From Antedon bifida (taxonomy: Eukaryota > Echinodermata > Crinoidea > Comatulida > Antedonidae): DNA of 64,000 nt. The notes beneath the pieces are model-generated. The model was not told the origin of the DNA and did no database searches. It was given only the letters and a program-made list of their open reading frames with translations. This document shows, one piece after another, positions 41,220-55,474 of the stretch. The position numbers and the translations under genes are program-made. The stretch is from positions 26,703,820 through 26,767,819 of the forward strand of contig OY727096.1 of the NCBI GenBank assembly GCA_963402885.1, read 5' to 3'. Positions within the stretch are counted from its first letter, which is position 1. Every line of letters begins with the position of its first letter.

Positions 41220-41945
41220 TAATTTGTAACTACTGTAAAATTCTACAGTAATTTATCATGTATTGAGAACAGTACAGTACTTTACTGTAAAGACTTTATT
41301 TGTTGTAAAAATTAAACATGTTTTTGAAATTTATCTTTAAAAGAAAATGCAAAAAGTATTCTTAATGATGTGTAATTGTAAAATGTAAAATTTAAAAAAA
41401 ATGTAAAATATGTACAGTACTAAACAGTAAATATGAATATAATATAATATAATTATGCGTCCACACACAATTTGCCATAAATTCAAACTGGGATTCACAA
41501 TGTTTATGGTGATTAAACATTGTAGACTTTCTAGTAATTAAGCTACTGTAGCTATAAATAGGGACGATCAATAACATAATTCAAAGCTAAATGAAGCTAT
41601 TATTCTAAAGTCAGATGCTTTTCTATTTTAGACTAGTACTAGTAGCTTATGTTGTTAATAACATCATGGCAATCTGCTGGTCACAGGTCTGTATCTATTA
41701 CTGGATATTCATGACATAGTAGACAAGTCTGATAGATACCGCACTAAAAAAGCACTGGTCTAACCACCCGTTAAAATACAGCCCATATATAAGAAGAATA
41801 TGTTCTGGTCACGAGGGGCATAGAAGCATTAATGCCTTAAGTCTCAAAATTCAGGTAGATACAGTAGTTAACAAGTTTTAATTAATGATAATGGGAATCA
41901 AAGTGGTCGTAAAGCTGCTCAGTGTCTGGTCTGGTTTGAAAATAA

Positions 41946-41995
41946 GTTAATCCTTTCTAGCAAAGATAAAGTTAATCCTTTCTAGCAAAGATAAA
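41946..41995. repeat. Two tandem copies of a 25-bp unit
   Basis: GTTAATCCTTTCTAGCAAAG plus ATAAA repeated exactly twice. Confidence 0.9.
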
Positions 41996-44900
41996 GTTAC
42001 TGCTGTACACAAAATTATGTGTTAGTTGTTACTGTAGTTAAAAGAAAGTTGGTACTACACAGAGTACATGAGAGAATGGTTGACTTGACTAAAGAAAGAT
42101 GTTGATATTACTGTAAATCAACATTTTTTTACATAGCAAGTTAAAGAAAGTTCAAATTTTGGTCAAGTTGACCTCTGTTTCCTGGTCACATTGGCAAGTG
42201 CTAATTTCACTTCAATGGCAACTGTAAATTTGCAATGTTTTTACCTGCTTTGTCATAAAACCACATGTTTGTTTTCAACTTCATTATACTCTCTTTACTT
42301 TATTTAAATCTTTTGGCCATTGGCAAGGCTTTGTTCTGATAGGTCTTGTTTTCTTCACAGCTATACCTCCTGTTATTCTTCCTTTTCAACAGAATTAGAA
42401 TACTATTTCATTTTGCGGAAAGAATAGTTTAACACTAACATAGTAAAGCATTTTTAGAATGGTTGTTAACAAATTAAAGCACCCAGATGCTTCTTGCACC
42501 AGAGCCAACCATTCATAAAACCTGAATGTCGGTCACCAGACAATGTTTGCGAAATAGTATGATTTGCATAGAATTCAAAATTCAAAAATCACTATAGAAA
42601 TGTTTCCTAAAATCTACCAAAACCCAAAATAAAGTGTCAGAATTGATTTTCCTTTGCGTCTATTGTGTATTTTATACAGTGTTTTGGCAGGGTTCTCTAC
42701 GGAAACACTGCACATGTGCAGAATGACAAATGTTTGCAGTCATTTGCTGGCAGTACATCTATTGGTGACATGGGCTTAGGCTGCTTTTGTGCTTTCCTGG
42801 CAGCTTGTGACTATGATATAGATATGATATTTTTTATTATATTTTGTAAAATGTATCTTTGCCTGAATAAATAATAAAAAAGTACTGCAGACATTTTTAT
42901 CAGGACTACTGACATGACATTAATTATACTATAGTAAGTTGATAACTCTGTAACACTAACAGTGATAATTGTTTACATGTACAAACAATGTATTGTACTG
43001 CAGTGTATGAAAATGCAAATTTGAATTATTTTATTATGTAATCTTTATTTTTGTATTTTATTTATTAATTTACATTTATCACTTATGATGGTACTATGGT
43101 ACCTGTTAACCATACTACCAGATACTAATCCTTTTGAATATTCCATCTTCATGAATGACAGAGCCTGTCAATGTAGGCCTTTTGTAATTTCAATTGTTGT
43201 CAACAACTACTGGTACTAAACAAGTTGTTTGAGTGGGAAAGTAAACAAATTTGTCATTATCCTCATCTATGACTAATATTTATGCTGTGTTGATGTTTAC
43301 TTCCATGAAGAATTGAATACTTATTGACGTATCTGCACAGATCTGCATCACCCAACCAGGTTAAACTGCAGATGGAATTTCATTTTCTACACCTCATTGC
43401 ACAATTTGCATGCATGACTGCACAATGCCTACGCTTCACTGCACATGATTCAAATTATGGTATAGTCTGTGTTATTACTATATATTGGTGATAAATATTT
43501 TCCCTTGTGTACTTGTCCTCAAGTGTTGTGTTTGTTTTTTCATAGAGACAGTTTGCTTTCTGACAAATTGCATCCATTAATAAATTATAAGTTCTTATCA
43601 AAGAAATATTTTTAGATACTTCAGCTTTTGAGAACTAGGTTTTTCTGTTGATCTTCTTTGGAATGTGTTAATTAATTGCGTGATGATCAATTTATTCAAA
43701 TCAGCATTTCGTTACAATGAATCCATTGATTTAATATTCAATACTATTTCTAATATTGCCGACACATTCTTCTCTTATAATTCATAATCTATATCAAATT
43801 GTTCAGTTTGGCTTTACCTTCAAGATTTAGCTATAGTAACGGATAGTACAACATTGTTTGTCAAAGGGAAGAAGATAGGGATTTTTTGAAATACGAATAA
43901 GAACATAATATGGAAACATAGACAGACACTGTACTTTTTAAGTACAAACTATCAACTTTTTTTTTTGGGCACAAAGCCTCTCCTTCGAGAAAATCATGGT
44001 TCAGGCAGGAGAAAATCTTTATGGGGCTGAGACTGATCATTTCAAAACTACAGGTAAACCTTCAATCTGACTGAGGTCAACGTTGTGTTTTTAGATTGCC
44101 TTGGTATGACCAGTACCGTACACCAAACCATACAAAGTCTAAAAAGACATTAGAACTACTAATTACTGTAATACTGTAACCAGGGGAGAATTAAATTACA
44201 CTCTTCCCTGCTGAAACATAGTAGTAATAAGTAAACAAAATGCATAAAAATACCACCTAATAAATCAGGCAGAAACATTCTTGTAGCATTCGTAATCAAT
44301 ATTAATTAATAGCTCCCTCACTGTTGATTAGTAACCTATCTAATTATATTATTACCCATAATTCCGCTTCACTAATCAACCCCTTGTTATGCATAATTGC
44401 TCGTTAGATTTCCCACTTTGATGTCCGTGTAAAGGTGCAGTTTTCACTAGCGATCAGTTTGGTTTTTAGATGAGTCTACAATAATAAAACTAATTCATCC
44501 TTCTAGCACCCCAAAAATCCATAGTATTGTTTTTAAAAACCTGCCACAATCACCCTTTCATTTTTGGGTGAAGTGAACCACTCTAAATTTCTTCTGAATT
44601 ATTATACATTTTACCTAAAAGTGTACCCATCCTATTAAAGAGCCTTCCTTAAAAATATGAGAAACCAAATACTGTACTACTGTATTCCACCAAACTTTTA
44701 CTGTAAATAGAGGGGAGAAAATAGTTTTAATTATACACTTGATGTATCGCTTTTTCTTGATTCACTTAATTGATCTGACATGGTTAGATATACTAATAAA
44801 GCCATTGTTTTCTTTTTCTACCACCATGTGTTTGTGACTCATATGGGAGGGTATCCCCTACCATCTAATCAATACCACGCATATCATTGACTATTATTAG

Positions 44901-45597
44901 ATTATTATTCTGAATACATCTAGTTGTTTCACATATACTGTGGATTTATTGTTGGGTGTAAACGTCTGTTTTTTTATGGACGGAAGTAGAATGGTGATTT
45001 ATGAAAGTTATGATAGAATTGAAGTTGGTGTTTCTAATAAATGTGTAGACTTGCATCAGGTAAGGTTCATTTTGATTTCTTTCGTTAAAAAAAACATATT
45101 GGCTGATTGGATCGGATGTTTCAAATAGTACGATGACTTTGTATAAATTAATTTATAATAAAAGGATAGATGTTAATTCATATTAATAATAATAATAATA
45201 ATACAATCCTATTCATTGTAATTATAAAATATAATTTAATTATTAAATGATAGTTGATACCATATTTATTTGTTTTTTATACTTGAATATTACAGTAATT
45301 GTATTGTTTTGGTTTGACAATTATAAAGAATGTACTGTATGGTACTACACTATTGTATTAATAATACAGTGATGGTGCTATACTGATTTAATTGTTAATG
45401 ATATTTTTTTTAAATTATTAACAATTTATTGTACATAACATCTGTAGCCTGTTACACTATACAAATCCAAATATTTATATTATTGAGAAAAATTCATGAT
45501 TCATATTTCAATGTTTCAATAATGATTTGGTCATCATGCATAATTAAAAACCATTTATTTATTACATACTGTACTACAACAAGTAGAAGTAGACACA

Positions 45598-45760
45598 CAG
45601 TAGAACCTTACACCTATAAAGGGGACACCTTAATACAAAGTATATCTTTAATAGGAATGTCCCCCTCAATATGGTTGACCATAAAACATTTGTTTCACAT
45701 ACAGTAAGAGTCTTCTTAAAATAGGTACTGTGTGTTCCAAAGGAAGGGTTCCTACTATAT
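45598..45760. mobile_element. Repeat of the AATAGGGG-TTCTACTGTA family
   Basis: Starts CAGTAGAACCTTACACCTAT and ends AAAGGAAGGGTTCCTACTAT, with TTTAATAGGAATGTCCCCCT inside. The two ends are imperfect inverted repeats. Confidence 0.6.
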
Positions 45761-46127
45761 GTTCAGTACATTCCAAACTTAAAACAATAAAATGTGGATA
45801 ATTGTCTGTCTGTCTGGTCCAAAATCATAATGTTCAATTGTAAGTGATAAGTTGTCAGTCATGCGTCAAATTACTACTAGACTATCCCACTCTCCTGGTT
45901 CTGATTTAAAATGGCATGAAATTCCTAACATGGGATTTTAAATTCTATGTACAGTGCAAAGATTTATCGTTTAACATTAAATTCATCAAAGTCTTACCAA
46001 TACTGCAGAAGTGGTATTTATTTTCAATTTTTATAATAATTGTTGTTATTATATTAAAAATAAACATTTAAGATTTTAAAAACATAGAGTAAATTTACCT
46101 ATTCATTATGCAATAGAATGACCGTAT

Positions 46128-46390
46128 GGTACCCCTATTAAGGGGACACTTACGGGACCCAGTAAAGTGCTTAATAGGGTGTCACCTGGAAAAAGTCAGC
46201 TTTAGTGATGCATCATACCATTCTCAGTGTTCGTTTTACAGCAAAGTGATTCCTTAATAGGTAGGTCCCTGAATAGAGGTTAGACGTGGGCTTAAATCAT
46301 ATTGCTCATTGTTCATTTCATGAAAAAGTGTCCCTTTTAATAAGGGGTGTTCTCTGAATAGTGGTGTCCAAAAGGAGGACTTCTACTGTA
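46128..46390. mobile_element. Repeat of the AATAGGGG-TTCTACTGTA family, long copy
   Basis: Starts GGTACCCCTATTAAGGGGAC and ends AAAAGGAGGACTTCTACTGTA. TTAATAGG-type motifs recur at 46167, 46255 and 46337, so it may be two nested copies. Confidence 0.55.
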
Positions 46391-48328
46391 TTAACTTTTA
46401 ATGTATATTCAATTTTTAGTCGGTAGAATGAAATGCATTCGTAAAATCTCATATCAAAATGTGTGTTTCATGAGTAACTTCATTACCTTTCTTTGAATGC
46501 ATGAACTGGGAGTAAGTAATGAGTATTGAAATGAGTACAGTAACTAAATCATGCATTAGCAATCCTAAGATGATATTTAAGTCCTGTCACTTGCGGCGAA
46601 AGTTTTAACGTTACCTGAACCGTGGATCAAGAACATGACTTGCATGTTTTACAAGACGGTTTCTTCTTTGCGGTGGTCATCTTGTCTCCTAAATCTTAAT
46701 TTTGTGAATTAGACCCAGGTCAAAGGAAATCAATGTCACCATTCCCAGATGTGATCACTTTAGATTATCTGTTTCTGCTTGACTGAGATTTCTTAATAGT
46801 ATCAGAAAAAGGGAAAAAAAGAGGAACGTGCAGTGAATTCTTGATAGCATCTCATAAAAAAATGGCCCAGAATTTAAAACTTAGCATTGAACTTCTGGTT
46901 GTCCCTTGAAAATCAGCTTGCTATACAGTATTATATAATATACTGTAGTGTAAAAAACTTATAAATTCAAATTTCTGCATTGTGAAGTTATTTTTATTAA
47001 TCATACAAAATGTGATTGTGAACATAACCTGTCTCCAAGGTATAGTCCGTTAGCTCAAAACTTGAGCTAAAGCACAACCCTGGGTAGAAAAGTAGGGTGC
47101 CCAAAACCAATACCCCACAGGATCCAACATGAATTTCGGCACCCACAACCAGCAAAAAACTGTAAGTATGACTTAATTCAGAAAAGCATGTACTTTAATC
47201 TGTGGCCACTGTGGCTACATTTATAATTTTAATAGGGAGGTGTGGCAATCATACAAATGCACAACAATATTTTTTCGTTAAATATAAAAGTATTGAGAGG
47301 TGCCGCCCAAAATATGACGGGTTGATTTGGACTAACTGGAGGACGTGGCAAACAAGAACTTTTAACTGCAAATTTGTGGCCACTTTGGCAGCCACAAGGG
47401 AAGTGTGGCAACATACTGTACGAAAACAAATATATCACAAAAATATGTTTTAAGGAGTATTGAGGAAACTGTACAAAATATTGTAGAATTGAACTACAGA
47501 ATCAGTAACTGCAGATCTAAAACAGCAAATCTTTGATTAAGGAATCAATTTTAAATGGAAAACAGATGAAAATTTACAATAGGATATTATGTTTCTCAGT
47601 TAATAAACTCGTTTAAATATCATTCCAAAATATGTATTTAATACCTACAGTGTAATGTGTTTAGAAAATTATTATTTCTATATTGACATAATATTTTTTA
47701 TGAGTATTTTAGTTTTAAGCAGATGTTTGTGTCCTACTTTTGTATCTCTCCAAATGAGTAATAAAAATTATTATTCATTTTGAGACCGTCATAAACTTGT
47801 TTTCAAAGAGATGTTGCGTTTGCACATTTAAAAAATAAATTTAAATTGTTCTTTAAAAGTTATATTAAATCATAAGCGTTGATTTCATTTTACGATTCAT
47901 AAATCTGTGAAGAGGTGATTTTCTAGCGCATTATTTCAAGAAAGATTCTAGCATACCCCTAGGGTCTACTTTTATGTTGAGGTGTGGCAGGAGACAATTG
48001 GGTCCTTAAACATCTCATTATGTGAATTACTGTAATGTGTCACAGCTAAGCCAATAATCTGTCATATTAACATAACTGCCCGTTGTCTTTTCTGTCATGT
48101 TTATTGCTAATGTTTGAATGAAGGATATACACTGTATACTTTATATGATAGTTTACAGGTACTTACTGTACATGTGGTGTGTGAAGTACTGGTCACCAGT
48201 GATAAGAGTATTTAGGAAAGGGTGTGGACTTACTAAAAAGTTGGATAAGGAAAGTAATGTCTTAAAGTATTCATATTTGAACAAAATAATAATTGTTGGT
48301 ACCTCCATTTAGCTAGTGTATTTTGTTG

Positions 48329-48392
48329 TCTATTTCGTGCCTAGCTTACATGGATAAACCGATAAATGCCCTGTTCACCTTGAAGAGCAAGA
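48329..48392. repeat. GTCTATTTCGTGCC repeat, copy 1
   Basis: GTCTATTTCGTGCCTAGCTT, then ACATGGATAAACC and a GAAGAGCAAGATATAC end. Shared with 52816-52886, 54440-54507 and 60338-60384. Nature unknown. Confidence 0.55.
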
Positions 48393-49735
48393 TATACTCG
48401 AAATGTAGAAAGAAAATTCATTGAAAACCATTTCTGGTTTGTTTATTTTAGCTGCAGTTTCTCCAATATTAAGTATTTAATTTTTGTATGGTATAGTGCC
48501 CTTGTTTTGGTGTACAGACTATCTTCCAGTCTCCTCCAATTAAAGGCAATCTTATGACCATTACTACTAATGTATGCAATGCACATACAAAACTATTAGT
48601 ATTAAATAAGGCTAAATCTTTGGTCAAAACAAAATCTGTACTGTACATTGGCCCACCAGATTTTCCTATTACATCTGATCAATTACTAACTCATTGTCGC
48701 ATAAATTATCCTTAAATGGTGCCTAATTAGCATAAATATATGCATATTTAATATTATTTTCAAATTATAACTGTCATAATAATGTTCAATGAATAGTTAA
48801 TCTCTTCAACATATTCCCCACAGGCTGTTTGTCAGCTTCTTCTATTTGTACTACAGACATTGAGTCACGTCGGACAACAGACAAGCATTTTTATAGCACA
48901 TAATAAAAATTAATCTATGCAATTTTAAAATACAGATGATATATATTTATATTGCTTTCTTTCATCTTTAATTATTATTAAAATTATATTAAAGAAAATT
49001 TAATAATAAAATGTTATTGGGTTTTTAATGATCATATTGATGATCTAATCATGCGTATATTTGAATAGGTGGGTTACATAATGTCACTATGCACTGTATC
49101 ACAGATTTAGCACTGTGTACGTCAGGTCATAGGATAACATCCATTTTTTGTGTTCACACATGTGAATGTTATTTAAACTGGTGACCAGCTGTGTAGTAGG
49201 TTTTTTAAATGAAAATTTGGTGTATTTTTTTAGACATAAACTACTGTATTTCAATACTATGTTTTCTAGTCAGTATTCTAATGTTGTTGAATATGATTTA
49301 TGTAAAACATCTAATTATAATATAATATTTTTTTACAAAATATAAACTTAAGTATGATAATTATTTGCATAATTTACACGTTGTATTTAAATCTAATCAT
49401 TCTTAATTTATTTTTTTTCTTCTTTATTTTTCATGGTTCGTTTTCATCATTGTTCTTCATTCTCATCTACTCAAATAACAGGTATGTGTTTTAACAACAA
49501 GTTAACATTTATTGGAATTTTGTTTTCTGTAGTCCTTGCTAATTACAGTATTTTATTAACATTGTTGCATGTTTTAATACACATGTAATTAAATGCCATA
49601 TAAAGTTTATCCTGATATTATCACATTATTTGTTAATTGCAGTTATTGTTAGATAATAAAATACTAATTAGTTTCAGTAGAGTAATGTTTTAAACAGGTT
49701 TCCAATTCAATTGAAATCTGATATAAGCTCTGTCT

Positions 49736-49755
49736 ACAATATCAAACTATATGTT
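49736..49755. mobile_element. TA-target MITE (family A), terminal fragment
   Basis: AGCTCTGTCTACAATATCAA after TA, then the family similarity ends. Confidence 0.5.
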
Positions 49756-50584
49756 AGGGTCTAATCTCACCCTTCTGTCTGATTTCACAGACAGGCATAT
49801 ATTGACTTTTAATCTGGATGTAGGCCTCTCCAGCCAGTTCAGATGAGTTCTTATTTAAGAAATGCTTACCAATGATTTTTTTCCCTGAACCTGGGTTTCC
49901 CTGTGCATGCAGTAGTCCCACCCACCACATTCGCCCCATATTTTGTGTTCTAGGGAGTGGGATTATACCAGAGGATATACAGAGAAAAACATTTTAATTC
50001 AATTTGAATTTCATGATCCTTTCCACCTCATTAGCAAAGTATATAATTAAAACCAAACACAATTGAAAATGTTTACAAAAAAATCTTAAGGTAAAGTAAA
50101 TTTGGAAGTAACCCATTCTTAAGTGTTTGTTTTACTTTATTAAGTTCTGCTATATCAACATACATTTCACAAAGCCAAGGGTCTTGTTAAACACATGTTT
50201 TCTTTTCTCAAATTTCCACTTATGCTTTTATTATTTAAGGAGCTTTAGATTAAGTGTATGTGCTTTAGAAATAGCAATGACTCATACCACAGTCTTTAAA
50301 ATACCAAACAATATACACAAAGCTATTATAGAATAATGGCAAATAAAGATGGCAAAATATGTTTTGAAAACAGATTCTACTACTGCTGTTTGGAAACTCT
50401 GAGCTGTTTGAGTCATAGCTTTGGATCTCGTAAATTAATTAATAAACAACCTGTAGTAGAACCCCTCCCTTCAGACACTACTGTACTGTCTGCTGGGGAC
50501 TTGCTGGTTAAAATTATGCTATTTTTTTTTCTTAAAAAAATGCTTATTTACGGAAAATATGCTTGACAATCGGTTTTTCAGAAT

Positions 50585-50712
50585 TATGGCGAACACTACA
50601 ATTAATTTATCAGCCCCAGTCACTATGTCGGTAGTGGAAAAAATGGGGAAAATTAGTTTAGTATTAAAGAGAGATGATTTTCATTTAATTTTGACATGGC
50701 CACACCCTCTAT
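50585..50712. repeat. Dispersed duplicate, copy 1
   Basis: TATGGCGAACACTACAATTA ... CAGCCCCAGTCACTATGTCG ... GACATGGCCACACCCTCTAT. The same blocks recur in order at 51107-51276. Confidence 0.7.
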
Positions 50713-51106
50713 TTTAATTATGCTAGAACCAAAATGGATTCCAAATGCCCTGCTGACCAAAACTGCTTTTTTGGTTTAATTTTTCCTGACCTCCATTCTT
50801 TAGTTTAGACTTTTAAAATAGCTCCCTCTATAGATTATTTTACATTATCATTACTGTAGTGTAAATCATTGGAAATTCACTACCTAAATGCAGTAGCCTG
50901 AACACATTTCAACTAATGTGCTTAATGTGTGAACATGCTCTCAGTCTCACTAAAGTATTGTAATCGGATTAAATTTATAAAAAAGCAAATCCTTGTTTAA
51001 TGTTAAAGAAGTTTACAGCAGGCATTAGTATGTGTGCAGAATGATTTATAAAATATTAGCATGTTTGATTATTTTGAGGGATGCATTGTAACTCTGTAAG
51101 TGTTAG

Positions 51107-51276
51107 CATGGCGAAAATTACAATTAATTGATCATCAGCCCCAGCCACTGTGTCGGTAGACTTGTGTATTTATTTTTTGTTAAATGGAAAGAAAAATGAA
51201 CAAAAAATGAGAGAAAACTAGATTAGTAAAAAAAGAGAGATGATTTTATGTAATTTTGATATGGCCACACCCTCTA
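51107..51276. repeat. Dispersed duplicate, copy 2
   Basis: Carries CATGGCGAAAATTACAATTA, CAGCCCCAGCCACTGTGTCG, AAAGAGAGATGATTTTATGT and GATATGGCCACACCCTCTAT in the same order as 50585-50712, with an extra insert after GTCGGTAGA. It could be a retroelement or MITE family, or a local duplication. Confidence 0.7.
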
Positions 51277-52030
51277 TGTGTCATACACAGAGAAAACAAA
51301 TAAAATTAACAAGAATAGGGAGGAATAATCTGCTATGAAAGCAAGCAATCAAAATAGACCCTAACTTGGCGGTATGTGATGTAGAGTAGATACTGTACCT
51401 TCAATTAAACATTCCTGAATTTAGTGCAACAGTAATTAATAGTAAAAACTAAGTAATTAAAAGCCCATTGGCTATTGGTCAAGTATGGGGTTCCCTGAAC
51501 ACTCATCACAGCTGTTAAAATGTAACACTTACTGAATGTCAAGGTTTGGTATTAGAACTGAACAAATATCTGGTTTTGTAGAACAATTAGTAAATTATAA
51601 AAAAAAAATGTTTGAGATATGGGAATGTTGCATTGCAGGCATCAATGGCTGGATATTATCAATGGAGATAAAAATAGAAATAAACGTAGTTATAAGGTCA
51701 CCAAAAGGTCATTTTTTTTGCAAATTACTATCAATATTATCCTGATAGATTTGTGGACTTAATACTCTATGACTTAATACAGCATGGTTTACAGTGCATA
51801 GTTAATCACTCTCACTATCTTCTGCATCTTCTCCATTAATAGCCTCTGTACTGTAAAATGCCAACTAAATGCACTTAATTTTTTGTAATTTACTGAGCTA
51901 AATGCATTTTACTGCTTTAGCCATTTGAACTGAAATTAACTTAGGGTATATTGAACTAATTTGGCTAATGCCCTTAGCTAAAATTAACCATGTACAGGTA
52001 CTGTACAGTAAACCGAACCTAAAGCCCAGA

Positions 52031-52446
52031 AGCTAGTTCCTTATGCCCTCCACCCATGATTATCACTGGACCAGCAACAGTGTGGACATCAGGCCAAGGC
52101 TGCAAAGAAAATGGATTCTCCCAAGAGGCAGTCTAGGTCTTGTTAAACATTGGATCTTATGTCAGAGTTAGTCACTCCCTTGTGGTGCCTTAAGTTCAAT
52201 ATAAACTCAATCAAACCCATAAGGCCAGTTACCAATGTCCTACACCCACAATTATCACTGGACCAACAAAAGTTCGGACATCAGGCCAAGGCTACAGGTA
52301 AAAGTGATTCTCCCAAAGGCTAGGCTATGACTTGTTGAACATTGCATCTTATGTCAGGTTGGTTGCTCCCTTGTGCTCAATCTTTTGTTAATTCATAATT
52401 GAATGGTCAATGGACCACAAAAGCTAGGGCACACTAGGCCAAGGAT
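52031..52446. repeat. Degenerate tandem triplication, about 190-bp period
   Basis: Copy 1 (from 52031) and copy 2 (from 52222) share ATTATCACTGGACCA, GGACATCAGGCCAAGGCT, GATTCTCCCA and CATCTTATGTCAG. A third, partial copy begins near 52411 (TGGACCACAAAAGCTAGGGC then ACACTAGGCCAAGG). Confidence 0.75.
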
Positions 52447-52815
52447 ATTTCAAGTGGGTATTCAGGTACAATTAATTAGCATAAAGTGAATTAATATCAT
52501 TTGACATTTTAGTTAAAGAGGCAGTCTAAAATAACACGTTTATAATTGTTGACACCAAATGAATAAGGTCTTAAATGGACATTTTTTTTGTCTGTGTATT
52601 TCAGGCAGCACGATTTTTAACTCCTCAATGTCCTTGGCTTAGATTTAGTATTATACAGTCAGTATTTAAATATTTGTTGAATAATTTTATATAAGCTTAT
52701 TCATTAATCATTATGCAATTGGGACTGGACCGTTTTCGAGGTGTTTACCACCTGTTGGTCCCATCCTTTACTAAATTTTATTTCTTTGTATGTGCATTTA
52801 ATGAGAATAAAATAG

Positions 52816-52886
52816 TCTATTTCGTGCCTAGTGTAGCTTACCTGGATAAACCAACAAAAGCCTTTCTCCTCGAAGAGAGGATATAT
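52816..52886. repeat. GTCTATTTCGTGCC repeat, copy 2
   Basis: GTCTATTTCGTGCCTAGTGT then AGCTTACCTGGATAAACCAA and CTCCTCGAAGAGAGGATATA. The best-preserved of the four copies. Confidence 0.55.
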
Positions 52887-54439
52887 AACTTTGTTTTCTT
52901 TGAATCCCCTTTTCCACAAATGGTATAGTCCATGAAAAATAATAAAATACAATAATTATGTTTATTTTATTGAATGGGAAAAGGCAAATCAATGCAAGGT
53001 GGAATATTTAGAATTGAATTGGAAAATACAATTAGCACAGCCTACCCATCAATGTACTGTACAGTATATATATAAATTTTGCCAAAAATATGGATCAATT
53101 GCTATTTTGCTTTGAACCAAAACATAACTGATTCATAATTAATCTATGTAGAGACCTACAAATTTGTCTACACCTGAGATGTTATCTGTATGTGCCGTTG
53201 CCATGGTAATCTCGTAGTTGGTATGTTAAATTTGCTCAGATTTGTGACAAGTAGTGATTTGTAGCCGTTTCAGTATTTGTAAGATTAGAAGAAAATCCTG
53301 GGAAAATGTTGAAAGTCGCAAACCCTGTCTGATAAAGAAAATTGAAAAAACCTTGAGAAATTGTGGAAAGTGGGGGAAAGCTACAAACCGAATTTGATAG
53401 TGGAGACAGGATAGACATTTTTTTCGGTAAAATTTCCAAAAGACAATGCTGAACAGTATCAATGTCACTGTTTGAACCAGGAAACAGAATATAGATGATC
53501 TGCCAAAAAATTGACATGTAGATAAATTTTAGATGAAAAAAAACATGAAGTTAAGAATCATGAAAATCAGATAACATGCATTGTACAGTATATCAATTAT
53601 CATGTCATTTATTACACCAGGGTGTAGTAGGTGATGGTCCATTTGCAGGGCTCAAATAGTGTCTGCATTACATCAGAACATCCAAATGTTTTGCTATACT
53701 TGTGTCTTTAGAATTCAGGGCGTGTCTACCAAACTTTGTATGCTACTCTGGGAGAATTTAGGTAGATAGAAATTAATGTTATGAAGCTTAACAAAAAGAA
53801 AAGAGAATTTTTAATAAGTGTAGTATGTCAACAAGTTGATGTCAAAATGGTATAGTGCTGAGACCATGCATTGGCCCAATACAGTTGGAATGGAGGTATG
53901 ATGGGCGCAAGGAAGACTTACTGTAGGTCATACTAAATATCAAAGTTGATTTTAAGTCTCTCCAATTCACCCTGAAGATCCTCTTCATTTTCTTTAGACC
54001 TACTGTCGTCATCTACATAGGATAGCATCACACACTCTTAGAATTGTGCCCAAGCAGTATCCATCCATCAAGTGAGATATTAAAAGACTTGCCTACAGCT
54101 TACGTTAGCAAATAAAGTTTCTTTCTTTGTTGGCCATCATTCCTGTTTCATAAAATACCCTTCAAGTTCTAACATTTCTTGAGGAAAGTGATATAATTTA
54201 TGGCCTGTACTATGTAGTGCATTTATCAATCTCTCTTTGATACTTGGCTTTCCCCAGTTACATTACTGTATAAAGGTGCTACTAACCCTTACAGCAGCCA
54301 ATGAGAGAAGTAGTGGCTTGTCAATTTTTTAGGGAAGTTTCTTTAGGGAATCATATAATATATACAGTACTAACCAAAGGTATTCAATTATTTCTATAAA
54401 AAATGTATTCCCAGAAAATCAAAAAAAGGTAACGTTCCA

Positions 54440-54507
54440 GTCTATTTCGTGCCAGCTTACCTGGATAAGCTGACATTGGCCTTGAGCAATGAGAGCTAGG
54501 TATACTG
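54440..54507. repeat. GTCTATTTCGTGCC repeat, copy 3
   Basis: GTCTATTTCGTGCCAGCTTA then CCTGGATAAGCTGACATTGG and GAGAGCTAGGTATAC. Confidence 0.55.
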
Positions 54508-55444
54508 GCATGTTTGAAACACACTTGCAAATAAGTAGTCTGTAACCATTTAGCAGAACATCTTCTTTACAATTATGATAGATTTTGTCAGTGAAAATCA
54601 TGAATTATTCATGAGTATAACATGCACTAATCATTGCTGTCATCTTGTAGGCAATGTTGCATACAAAAGGCAAATAAATGAAACTAAAATCTACTGATCT
54701 TTAATAACAAATATGGATGATCTAATGTGGATGGTGACATTAAAAGTGACCACAAGCTGAGAAACAGGTTTTGTTTTTTTAGTAAAAATTAGGCTACAAA
54801 TGCCACATGATCTTTGTTTACAAACAAACTATGCTAAACTTTTTTTCAGAGAAACCTGTTCTTTGGAGTTAAAAAAAAATAGAAACAAGTAGTGAGATAG
54901 GTTCTGGACAGTACGTGACCACCAAAGTACCCTGACTGTTTATCAATCTTCACTTTGCAATATCCCCTAGATAGAACTTAATAACACAATTTGTCTGTAA
55001 TAGGTTTCCAGTTAATATTGAATCAAGACACACAACTTGAGCTATATATCAATCTAGACTTTTAATATATTTCTTTAGTGCAGTTGGTGGGGTTTGCCTG
55101 TCTTGGGTCATAGGTCATGGCCTATTGCTTGTAGGTCATATGTTTTATATAGAAATTAATTAAGCAAATCTGATTATATGAAATGATGAAGTCAATAAAT
55201 CATATAGTACTGTAGGAACATGATAAGGTTCAGTTACCCTTACTGATGCCCATCTTGCCAACACAATCCTGATGTTCTTAACACAGTGTTTCACCTATGT
55301 GTGAGTACAGTCAACTTTCCCAAAACTATAGCATCGGAAAAACCGCAAACTTTTCTAAAACAGAATTTTCTTGAGCTCAAAAAGGTCACAAATGCCAGAC
55401 TTCTTAGAAAACCAGACATAGTAGTTCAGCTCAATGGTGTTCAT

Positions 55445-55474
55445 CAGTATTGGGAGAATTATCTCCCAATATTG
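55445..55474. other. Short hairpin, 13-bp stem
   Basis: CAGTATTGGGAGA and TCTCCCAATATTG are inverted with one mismatch around a four-base loop ATTA. Confidence 0.45.

Noticed and set aside
47040-47430. Recurring GTGGC-AC motifs
   Set aside because: Short scattered similarities without consistent order; no defined repeat could be delimited.
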